This document shows positions 6,579 through 12,607 of a stretch of 12,607 nt of DNA, one piece after another. The DNA comes from CAZYVA01 sp964650695 (GTDB lineage Bacteria; Bacillota; Clostridia; Lachnospirales; Lachnospiraceae). Every line of letters begins with the position of its first letter. The first letter of the stretch is position 1. Where the stretch lies: NCBI GenBank assembly GCA_964650695.1, contig CAZYVA010000056.1:1-12607 (forward strand), given 5' to 3'. Under the pieces are notes generated by a model. It was given only the letters and a program-made list of their open reading frames with translations, was not told the DNA's origin and did no database searches. A program made the position numbers and the translations under genes.

Positions 6579-7954
6579 GCGCCTACCCTTTCCTTCATCG
6601 GGACATACTTGCGATGCTCCGCCAGCGACTTGTAGGCGGGACGGATGATCTTATCCACATTTTCCAGCTCTTCCAGCCGGTGCGCGCTCCACCCAACGAT
6701 CCGTGCGGCGGCAAAAATCGGCGTGTACAAGGACACCGGAAGATTCAGCATACTGTAGACCAGGCCACTGTAAAAGTCCACATTGGCATTGACGCCCTTA
6801 TACATTTTCCGCTTTTTCGCGATAACCTGGGGCGCCAGCCGTTCCACCATTTCATAAAGGGCAAATTCTTCCTGGCGGCCTTTTTCCCTCGCAAGCTGCT
6901 TGACAAACTTGCTGAACACCTCCGCCCTTGGGTCGGACACGGAATAAATCGCATGCCCGATCCCATAGATCAGCCCTTGGTGGTCAAACGCTTCCTTGTC
7001 CAGCAGGCGGTTCAGGTATTGCCGGACCTCGTCCTCGTCTTTCCAGTCCTTCACCGTCTCCTTCATATCTTCAATCATCTGCGTCACTTTGATATTCGCG
7101 CCGCCATGCTTCGGCCCTTTCAGGGATGCCAGCGCGGCCGCGATCGTAGAATACGTGTCCGTCCCCGATGATGTAACGACGTGGGTCGTGAATGTTGAGT
7201 TGTTGCCCCCGCCGTGATCCATATGCAGCACCATCGCCATATCGAGGACTTTCGCCTCCAGCTTGGAATACTTCCGATCCTCCCGCAGCATCATCAGGAT
7301 ATTTTCCGCCACGGACAGTTCCGGGGACGGCGCGTAGATGAACAAATCGTCCCCCCTGCGGTAATTGTACGCATGGTATCCGTATACCATCAGCATCGGG
7401 AACTGGCTGATCAGGTTCAGGCACTGGCGCAGCACGTTCGGGATGCTCGTGTCGTCCGCCTTTGCGTCATAGGAATACAGGTTCAGGATCGAGCGGGACA
7501 GGCTGTTCATCATATCCGCGCTGGGGGATTTCATGATGACGTCCCGGACGAAATTCGGCGGTAATGTCCTGCGCTCCACCAACGTGTCGTGGAACAAACG
7601 AAGCTCTTCCTTTGCGGGAAGTTCCCCAAAAAGCAGAAGGTACGCGATCTCCTCAAACCCGAAATGGCGGTCCTTCAAAAATCCCTTCACCAGTTCCTTG
7701 ATATCGTACCCACGGTAATACAGCTTGCCCGCGCAGGGGACCTCTTTCCCCTTCACGATTTTTTTCGCGCACACGTCTGAAACATTCGTCAGCCCTGCCA
7801 GGACCCCTTTCCCATTTACATCCCGAAGCCCCTTCTTGACATCATACTTCGTATACAGTTCTTTTTCGATCTTGTTGCTTGTCATACACAGCTCAGAAAA
7901 ATGCTGGATTTCCGGCGTGATTTCAAATAATTGCCTCGCCACGCTATTTGTCAT
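6560..7954 (-). CDS. gltA: Citrate synthase (citrate/2-methylcitrate synthase family)
   Basis: It condenses oxaloacetate with acetyl-CoA to give citrate, the entry to 2-oxoglutarate and glutamate synthesis in fermenting Clostridia. The 464-residue product has LHMDHGGGN (about 243-251), the catalytic His in GPKHGGAN (about H283), the second His in GIGHAIY (about H334) followed by DPRA, and the catalytic Asp in NVDFYSG (about D393). The helical C-terminus reads TPIFAAARIVGWSAHRLEE. The N-terminus is longer than in many citrate synthases, but the CAGKLYYRGYDI block is normal. 2-Methylcitrate synthase activity cannot be excluded from sequence, and no prp genes are nearby. The start has AGAAAGGGTG just upstream. 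It lies 79 nt after rsmA, enough for its own promoter. Confidence 0.93.
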   Translation of the reverse strand: MTNSVARQLFEITPEIQHFSELCMTSNKIEKELYTKYDVKKGLRDVNGKGVLAGLTNVSDVCAKKIVKGKEVPCAGKLYYRGYDIKELVKGFLKDRHFGFEEIAYLLLFGELPAKEELRLFHDTLVERRTLPPNFVRDVIMKSPSADMMNSLSRSILNLYSYDAKADDTSIPNVLRQCLNLISQFPMLMVYGYHAYNYRRGDDLFIYAPSPELSVAENILMMLREDRKYSKLEAKVLDMAMVLHMDHGGGNNSTFTTHVVTSSGTDTYSTIAAALASLKGPKHGGANIKVTQMIEDMKETVKDWKDEDEVRQYLNRLLDKEAFDHQGLIYGIGHAIYSVSDPRAEVFSKFVKQLAREKGRQEEFALYEMVERLAPQVIAKKRKMYKGVNANVDFYSGLVYSMLNLPVSLYTPIFAAARIVGWSAHRLEELENVDKIIRPAYKSLAEHRKYVPMKERVGAADGEK

Positions 7955-8033
7955 TGGATCACCCTTTCTATTGTAGGCATTTGTTGTAATGATACGAGGG
8001 TCAAATAGGATTGGCCCTGATGATTGTTATAAA
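7955..8033 (-). promoter_or_regulatory. Gap between rsmA and citrate synthase; possible weak promoter
   Basis: This 79-nt region is clearly more AT-rich than its flanks and carries the citrate synthase ribosome binding site (AGAAAGGGTG). A TACAAT that could be a -10 box lies about 20 nt before the ATG, but the -35 position is poor. The nearest TTGACC is 23 nt upstream of it, too far for a standard spacer. I consider a promoter likely from context but not shown. Confidence 0.25.
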
Positions 8034-8921
8034 TTATGCTTCCCGGTTCTTTTGCAGCCGCCTGAGTTCATTGCTCAATGCGGCAAATTCCTCCAGTGTC
8101 AATGCCTCCCCTCTGACCTTTGCCCCTTTCCCAAGCGTTTTTACCGCTTCCAGGATCGCTTCCTTCGGGAGGCCAAACCTGCCGGAATTGGACAGGCTGT
8201 TTACGAGCGTCTTTCTGCGCTGGTGAAAGGACGCGCGGACGACTTCAAACATCGTCCTTTCATCATCTGCCTCTACCGGCGGGTTCTTATGCCGGGTCAG
8301 ACGGATGACGGCGGAACCTACCTTTGGCCGGGGCAGGAAACAGTTCGGCGGCACATTTGCTACCGTATACGGCTCGGCGTAATACTGGACCGCCAGCGAC
8401 AGGGCCCCGTAATCCTTACTTCCCGGGCCGGCCTGCATCCGGGCCGCCACCTCCTTCTGCACCATCAGGGTCATGCTTTCCACCGGTTCCCGCCGCTCAA
8501 GCATCCCCATAATAAGCGGGGTGGTGATATAGTAGGGAAGGTTCGCCGCCACTTTCAGCGGTTTTCCGGCATTTTCCTCCTCCGCCAGCGCACGGATATC
8601 CAGCTTCAACGCGTCCCCTTGTATGATCCGCACATTGTCAAAGCCACTCAGCGTATCTTCCAGTATCGGGATCAGTTCCCTGTCGATCTCCACAGCGATC
8701 ACTTTCTTCGCGGCGTCCGCAAGGTACTGGGTCATCGTCCCGATCCCCGGCCCAATCTCCAGCGCCACATCTTCCTCCGTGATGCCCGACGCCGCGAGGA
8801 TCTTGTCCAGCACACGCGTATCGATCAGAAAATTCTGGCCGAGCCTCTTCTGAAAACGGAAGCGGTACTTTTGCAGTATTTCAATCGTATTTTTCGGGTT
8901 CCCCAAAACATGCGCCGCCAT
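8034..8921 (-). CDS. rsmA: 16S rRNA (adenine1518/1519-N6)-dimethyltransferase RsmA/KsgA
   Basis: It dimethylates two adjacent adenines in helix 45 of 16S rRNA during small-subunit maturation. The 295-residue product has RLGQNFLID (near 26-34), the SAM loop EIGPGIGT (near 54-61), IQGDALKLD, the catalytic motif ANLPYYITTPL, FLPRPKVGSAV, and the helical RASFHQRRKTLVNSL region. I chose ATG 8919-8921 (MAAHVLGNP) because GGGAGG lies 4 nt upstream and it starts 1 nt after the tatD stop. A longer frame reaches 9002 but would run deep into tatD and add no conserved residues. Translation is likely coupled to tatD, whose last codons hold the ribosome binding site. Confidence 0.96.
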   Translation of the reverse strand: MAAHVLGNPKNTIEILQKYRFRFQKRLGQNFLIDTRVLDKILAASGITEEDVALEIGPGIGTMTQYLADAAKKVIAVEIDRELIPILEDTLSGFDNVRIIQGDALKLDIRALAEEENAGKPLKVAANLPYYITTPLIMGMLERREPVESMTLMVQKEVAARMQAGPGSKDYGALSLAVQYYAEPYTVANVPPNCFLPRPKVGSAVIRLTRHKNPPVEADDERTMFEVVRASFHQRRKTLVNSLSNSGRFGLPKEAILEAVKTLGKGAKVRGEALTLEEFAALSNELRRLQKNREA

Positions 8922-8922
8922 A

Positions 8923-9708
8923 CTACCTCCCACGCTTTGGGGCTCCGGCAAGGCCGAACAGTTCTCGCGCGTTTTCCTCTGTCCGCGCCAGCACCTCTTC
9001 ATAGGCGATGCCTTTCAGCGCCGCGATCTCCTCCGCCACATACCGGATATAGCCCGAATGGTTCCGTTTCCCCCGAAACGGCTCCGGAGCCAGGTACGGG
9101 CAGTCCGTCTCCAGCACGATCGCCTCCAGCGGAAGGGCTTTTACGGCCTGTTTCAGCTTTTTCCCATTTTTAAATGTCACCACCCCGCCGACGCCGATGC
9201 AAAACCCCATCTCTACATACTCCCGCGCCATCTCCTCGGAATAAGAATAGCAGTGGATGATCCCCTTTAAGCCTTTGGCGTGTTCCTTCATGACCGCCAT
9301 CGTATCCGCTGCCGCTTCCCGGCTGTGGATCAATACCGGAAGCCCCCGCTCCCGCGCCATCCCAAGCTGCCGGATGAACCATTCCTTTTGCGTCTCGCGG
9401 GACTCCTTGTCCCAATAATAGTCCAGCCCGATCTCCCCGACCGCGACTACCTTTTCCTTCCCAAGCTGCCCTTTGATCCGGGAAAAAACCTCCTCGTCCA
9501 ATCCCCCGGTCTCATCGGGATGCACGCCTACCGCCGCATACATAAACGGATAGTCCCGCACCATCTCAGGGACACGGAAACACGACTCGCAGGAGGCGCT
9601 TACGTTGACGACCGCCGCCACGCCTTGCCTGTGGAGCTCCCACAGAAGGGCATCCCGGTCTTCATCAAACTGCTCGCTGTCATAATGTGCATGTGTATCA
9701 AAAATCAT
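8923..9708 (-). CDS. tatD: TatD family metal-dependent DNase
   Basis: The 261-residue protein is a TIM-barrel metallohydrolase of the TatD/YcfH family, with 3'-5' exonuclease or deoxyribonuclease activity in characterised members. Metal ligands are visible in order: DTHAHYD at the N-terminus, the bridging Glu in VGEIGLDYYW, His in VLIHSREA, His in GIIHCYSYS, and Asp in LETDCPYLAPEP. The second of two adjacent ATGs (9706-9708) is preferred, since AAAGGCGG sits 5 nt upstream and the family starts MxFDTHAH. The longer frame to 9774 only reads through the signal peptidase gene. It overlaps the signal peptidase stop by 11 nt and ends 1 nt before rsmA. Confidence 0.95.
   Translation of the reverse strand: MIFDTHAHYDSEQFDEDRDALLWELHRQGVAAVVNVSASCESCFRVPEMVRDYPFMYAAVGVHPDETGGLDEEVFSRIKGQLGKEKVVAVGEIGLDYYWDKESRETQKEWFIRQLGMARERGLPVLIHSREAAADTMAVMKEHAKGLKGIIHCYSYSEEMAREYVEMGFCIGVGGVVTFKNGKKLKQAVKALPLEAIVLETDCPYLAPEPFRGKRNHSGYIRYVAEEIAALKGIAYEEVLARTEENARELFGLAGAPKRGR
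8926..8931 (-). promoter_or_regulatory. Ribosome binding site that fixes the rsmA start
   Basis: GGGAGG on the - strand lies inside the last tatD codons, 4 nt before ATG 8919-8921. It supports the short rsmA start and translational coupling. Confidence 0.8.
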
Positions 9709-10294
9709 CATTTCCGCCTTTCTGGGAACCCGGATCCCGCAGCAGGCTTTCCACGCCAAAACATACGACGCCAAGGCCGATGCCGCCCAATGCGATCAGC
9801 TTCCCGTTGAAAGTCGAAAAGAGCATCAGGAGGTGCCCAAGCTTTGGAACCGTCCGCACGACCTTCCCCACGACCTGGCCGTACCCGACCGGATCCGGGT
9901 CTTCGGCTGCGTTGGCGTCCCCTTTTGTGGTCAGGGATTCCTGGGCGGTATCGTTTTCCACTACCCGGTGCGTGACGATCTCCGAACCGCTCAGCCCCCC
10001 GCCGGTATATGTAATGATATCCCCTGTCTCCAGCCCCGCCGCATCCATCTCTTTGACAATCACAACGCTGCCAACCGGGATCTCCGGCTCCATGCTCCCG
10101 GTGAGTACATCGTACAACTGGAACCCAAACACGGGCGCCAGCACAGCAGGGGCAAGCAAAAGGATCACACATACGATCACACATGTCCCCAATATACCGA
10201 ATATCCGGGAGATCCCCCGGCCCTTTATCTTCCCGCCTGCCACGCTCCCACCCCTTTCGCCGGCCTTATTTTCTACAAGAGGCTCTTGATTCAA
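9698..10294 (-). CDS. sipW: SipW-like signal peptidase I (ER/archaeal type, Ser/His dyad)
   Basis: It is a membrane serine peptidase that removes signal peptides from secreted proteins. The product is up to 198 residues. It has a transmembrane helix at about 30-56, the catalytic Ser in LTGSMEPEIPVGS (about S67), the His in IVTHRVV (about H109) in place of the bacterial-type Lys, the TTKGDAN acidic motif (about 122-128), and a second membrane segment at about 153-182. This layout is the SipW/ER-type signal peptidase. The longest frame starts at TTG 10292-10294 and overlaps the upstream TGA. A GTG at 10241-10243 (AAAGGGG 7 nt upstream) is an equally good or better start and would remove 17 poorly conserved residues. 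No TasA-like or pilin-like substrate lies in the window. Its end overlaps tatD by 11 nt. Confidence 0.9.
   Translation of the reverse strand: MNQEPLVENKAGERGGSVAGGKIKGRGISRIFGILGTCVIVCVILLLAPAVLAPVFGFQLYDVLTGSMEPEIPVGSVVIVKEMDAAGLETGDIITYTGGGLSGSEIVTHRVVENDTAQESLTTKGDANAAEDPDPVGYGQVVGKVVRTVPKLGHLLMLFSTFNGKLIALGGIGLGVVCFGVESLLRDPGSQKGGNDDF
9714..9721 (-). promoter_or_regulatory. Ribosome binding site that fixes the tatD start
   Basis: AAAGGCGG, 5 nt upstream of ATG 9706-9708, lies within the last codons of the signal peptidase gene. It argues against the longer start at 9774. Confidence 0.7.
10251..10257 (-). promoter_or_regulatory. Ribosome binding site supporting an alternative GTG start of sipW
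   Basis: AAAGGGG lies 7 nt before GTG 10241-10243. It is stronger than anything at proper distance before the TTG at 10294, so the true protein may be 181 residues long. Confidence 0.5.
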
Positions 10295-10995
10295 CTCTGC
10301 TTTCCCGCTCCCTTCGGTTGCGGGAAAGCAGCAAGTTTCGTTGTATTTTCAAGTAAAGCTTTAAAGAGGTTTATATGATTTTCGACGATTCTTTTATATA
10401 CCGCTTCCGCATCTTTATCATCATAAATGTGAGATGTCACATTCCTGTCGTCAAGTATCTGTATCCAGCCTTGCTCATCCGTAACGAGTCCCGCGCGGAA
10501 AGCGGTCCTCATAACCGGCTTTGGGCTGTCGATATCTGTTTCGCCAAGCTCCGAAAGATATTCTCTTGCCGTTTTCCACGCAAGTTCGGTCGTGAATTCA
10601 AAACGCTGGATAACCGCATCCTTCAGCGTTTCAATTTTATATTCGTTTGCGTCGTTTATGGCTTCGTCCAGTCTGTCCACGGCCTTTTTGAAGTTTTCAA
10701 GCTTATACGTAAATTTACTCATGATTACAACGCCGTCCTTTAAGATGCTTTTATAAAGCTCCGTCCCCTTGTGGCTTTCACTTATATAAACAATGTCTAT
10801 TTTGCAAAGCGTCGGCAGACGGTCTGTCCGATCTCTGAAAAGCGCCTGTGTTTTACTGTCTGCATGAAATACCGCAATATCATAATCGCTTTTTTCATTA
10901 TTATCGCCCCTTGCGCGGGAACCGAAAAGAATGACCTTCGTGATATTTGGAAATTCCAAAGCAATTTGTTTTATAAGCTCCGTTATTTGGTCCAT
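10291..10995 (-). CDS. Fused MNT nucleotidyltransferase - HEPT/HI0074-type protein
   Basis: The 234-residue protein joins two domains that are normally separate genes. Residues 1 to about 91 are a minimal nucleotidyltransferase with GSRARGDNNEKSDYD (a full GS-x10-D-x-D) and a third acidic residue in CKIDIVY. From about residue 92 (MSKFTYKLENF) it is an HI0074/'nucleotidyltransferase substrate-binding' domain with FEFTTELAWKTAREYL, MRTAFRAGLV and DRNVTSHIYDD. The last block gives the HEPT motif R-x4-H-x-Y (about R184, H189, Y191). In two-gene MntA-HepT systems the MNT AMPylates the HEPT tyrosine and silences a tRNA-cutting RNase. ATG 10993-10995 is chosen over upstream TTG/GTG because AAAGGGGGC is 6 nt away. 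The gene is visibly more AT-rich (about 35-53% GC in lines counted by hand) than its neighbours, suggesting transfer. Confidence 0.9.
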   Translation of the reverse strand: MDQITELIKQIALEFPNITKVILFGSRARGDNNEKSDYDIAVFHADSKTQALFRDRTDRLPTLCKIDIVYISESHKGTELYKSILKDGVVIMSKFTYKLENFKKAVDRLDEAINDANEYKIETLKDAVIQRFEFTTELAWKTAREYLSELGETDIDSPKPVMRTAFRAGLVTDEQGWIQILDDRNVTSHIYDDKDAEAVYKRIVENHINLFKALLENTTKLAAFPQPKGAGKQS

Positions 10996-11001
10996 CACCA
11001 A

Positions 11002-11010
11002 GCCCCCTTT
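11002..11010 (-). promoter_or_regulatory. Ribosome binding site that fixes the MNT-HEPT start
   Basis: AAAGGGGGC lies 6 nt before ATG 10993-10995. The in-frame TTG (11001) and GTG (10998) are too close to it to be used. Confidence 0.75.
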
Positions 11011-11044
11011 GCTATGTGGCGCCCTGGCAGTTTTGAAAGTGGGG

Positions 11045-12577
11045 TCACTGGATCTCCTCCGCTTTCTTAAGGACTTCCTCTAAATCCAGCCTCCGGAACA
11101 AAATCTCCGGTTTTTCTGTCACTTTCCCGTCGCCGACCTGCGCAAGGATCTTTTCCGCCGTCTCCGGCATAAACGGCGCCAACTGCTCCGCGCCAGACCG
11201 GATACAGGCAAGAAGGTTGTAAAGCACGGTTTCCAGCCGGTCCTTTTTCGCCTCGTCCTTTGCCAGCGCCCACGGGGCCGTTTCATCTATATACTTATTG
11301 CAGCGTTTGAAAAGCCCCCAAAGCTCCGTGACCGCGTCCGCCACGTGTAAGCGGTCCATTTTCTCCGCGACTGCTTTCGGCGTGTTTTCCATAACGCTTT
11401 TCAAATCCGCGTCCACATCCTCTGCCGCGCCTTTATCCGCCACTACGCCGCCAAAATATTTGTTCGCCATGGAAACCGTGCGGTTCACCAGGTTCCCAAG
11501 CACGTTCGCCAGGTCGGAATTGATCCGCTCTACAAGAAGCTCCCAGGAAATCACGCCGTCGTTGTCAAACGGCATCTCATGCAGTACGAAGTAGCGGACA
11601 GCATCCACGCCAAAGATCCGTACCAGCTCATCCGCATACATCACATTCCCCCGCGATTTACTCATCTTCCCGTCGCCCTGCAGGAGCCACGGATGCCCAA
11701 AGATCTGTTTTGGCAGCGGTTCGCCCAGCGACATCAGGAAAATCGGCCAGTAAATCGTATGGAACCGGATGATATCTTTCCCTATCAGGTGCAGGTCCGC
11801 AGGCCAGTTTTTCTTGTATAGCTGCGTACTGTCCCCATCCGCGTCATACCCGATCTTTGTAATGTAGTTGCTCAAAGCGTCCAGCCATACATACACGACA
11901 TGCTTATCATCAAAGTCTACCGGGATCCCCCACTGAAACGACGTCCGGGACACGCACAGATCCTGGAGCCCCGGCAACAGGAAGTTATTCATCATCTCAT
12001 TTTTCCGGGATACCGGCTGGATAAACTCCGGATGCGTGTTGATATGTTCGATCAGGCGGTCCGCATATTTGCTCATCCTGAAAAAATAGGCTTCCTCCTT
12101 GGCCGGCTTCACTTCCCGCCCACAGTCCGGGCATCTCCCGTCCACAAGCTGCGCCTCCGTCCAGAATGATTCGCAGGGCGTGCAGTACATGCCCTCGTAA
12201 GAGCCTTTATAAATATCCCCTTGCTCATACATCTTCCTGAAGATCTTCTGGACCTGCCTTTCATGATCCTTATCCGTCGTGCGGATGAACCTGTCATAGG
12301 AGGTATTCATCATATCCCATATATCCTTCACCTGCCCCGCCACTTTATCCACGTATTCCTTCGGCGTAACCCCAGCCTCCTGCGCTTTCAGCTCAATCTT
12401 CTGCCCGTGCTCATCCGTCCCCGTCTGGAAATAAACGTCATAACCCTGGCTCCTCTTATACCGCGCAATCGCGTCCGCCAGTATGATCTCATACGTATTA
12501 CCGATATGCGGTTTCCCCGATGTATACATAATCGCCGTCGTAATATAATATTTTGGTTTCCTGCACTTCTCACACAT
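11045..12577 (-). CDS. metG: Methionyl-tRNA synthetase without C-terminal tRNA-binding domain
   Basis: It charges tRNA-Met with methionine. The 510-residue class I synthetase has YITTAIMYTSGKPHIGNTYE with the HIGH-like HIGN (about 24-27), TGTDEHGQK, and a four-cysteine zinc knuckle (CTPC at about 132-135 and CPDC at about 149-152). It also has VYVWLDALSNYI, GKDIIRFHTIYWP, the KMSKSRGN signature (about 304-311) and a helical anticodon-binding domain ending DLEEVLKKAEEIQ. Many clostridial enzymes carry an extra OB-fold tRNA-binding domain of about 100 residues. It is missing here, and only 49 nt follow before the next gene. The start ATG 12575-12577 has AAGGG and AAGGAG upstream. Metal-like CEKC at residues 2-5 precedes the catalytic domain. 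The promoter is outside the window. Confidence 0.96.
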   Translation of the reverse strand: MCEKCRKPKYYITTAIMYTSGKPHIGNTYEIILADAIARYKRSQGYDVYFQTGTDEHGQKIELKAQEAGVTPKEYVDKVAGQVKDIWDMMNTSYDRFIRTTDKDHERQVQKIFRKMYEQGDIYKGSYEGMYCTPCESFWTEAQLVDGRCPDCGREVKPAKEEAYFFRMSKYADRLIEHINTHPEFIQPVSRKNEMMNNFLLPGLQDLCVSRTSFQWGIPVDFDDKHVVYVWLDALSNYITKIGYDADGDSTQLYKKNWPADLHLIGKDIIRFHTIYWPIFLMSLGEPLPKQIFGHPWLLQGDGKMSKSRGNVMYADELVRIFGVDAVRYFVLHEMPFDNDGVISWELLVERINSDLANVLGNLVNRTVSMANKYFGGVVADKGAAEDVDADLKSVMENTPKAVAEKMDRLHVADAVTELWGLFKRCNKYIDETAPWALAKDEAKKDRLETVLYNLLACIRSGAEQLAPFMPETAEKILAQVGDGKVTEKPEILFRRLDLEEVLKKAEEIQ

Positions 12578-12607
12578 ATACCCTTGCCGCTCCTTACAAT
12601 GAAACTT

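Noticed and set aside
6359..7171. 270-codon + strand frame opposite citrate synthase and the hydrolase
   Set aside because: It is antisense to two genes with intact catalytic motifs and shows no family resemblance.
8922..9002. Longer N-terminus for RsmA (start at 9002)
   Set aside because: It would overlap 80 nt of tatD and adds no conserved residues, while ATG 8919-8921 has GGGAGG at 4 nt.
7989..9173. 394-codon + strand open frame opposite rsmA and tatD
   Set aside because: It is antisense to two clearly conserved genes, with Arg/Pro/His-rich composition and no domain.
9709..9774. Longer N-terminus for TatD (start at 9774)
   Set aside because: The extra residues come from the signal peptidase gene in another frame, and the family starts at MIFDTHAH.

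Overview
The window looks like chromosomal DNA of a fairly GC-rich Clostridia, most likely a Lachnospiraceae-type gut firmicute. The evidence is the protein style of MetG, RsmA, TatD, TrmB, GlgB and citrate synthase, the strong purine-rich ribosome binding sites, and a SipW-type signal peptidase. I see no phage, insertion sequence, CRISPR array, rRNA or tRNA gene.

Layout. The left end (about 1-1020) is on the + strand: the tail of an unrecognised coiled-coil protein, then trmB (tRNA m7G46 methyltransferase). Everything else is on the - strand and reads right to left: metG, a fused MNT-HEPT nucleotidyltransferase/toxin-type protein, a SipW-like signal peptidase, tatD, rsmA, citrate synthase, an alpha/beta hydrolase, a pentapeptide-repeat/DUF5758 protein, a DUF3841 protein, a stand-alone B3/4 (PheRS editing-type) protein, and glgB. 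trmB and glgB converge at about 1020-1110.

How the genes fit. metG, tatD and rsmA form an ancient firmicute translation/RNA-maintenance neighbourhood. sipW, tatD and rsmA are tightly packed (11-nt overlap, then a 1-nt gap) and probably co-translated. The usual order is interrupted by the AT-richer MNT-HEPT gene and sipW, and rnmV, often found between tatD and rsmA, is absent. From citrate synthase to glgB the genes are looser (44-178 nt gaps), mixing central metabolism (citrate, glycogen branching) with small accessory proteins. glgB has its own probable promoter with a perfect TATAAT.

What stands out. (1) A one-polypeptide fusion of an antitoxin-type minimal nucleotidyltransferase and a HEPT domain that retains both the GS-x10-D-x-D and R-x4-H-x-Y motifs. 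(2) Three separate genes (trmB, the alpha/beta hydrolase, citrate synthase) have tandem duplications of the DNA around their own stop codons: 57 bp x2 nearly perfect, about 68 bp x3 decayed, and 35 bp x2 diverged. (3) A triplet of 13-bp repeats lies just upstream of the B3/4 gene. With the 21-bp heptad repeat at the left edge, the genome looks prone to short tandem duplication.
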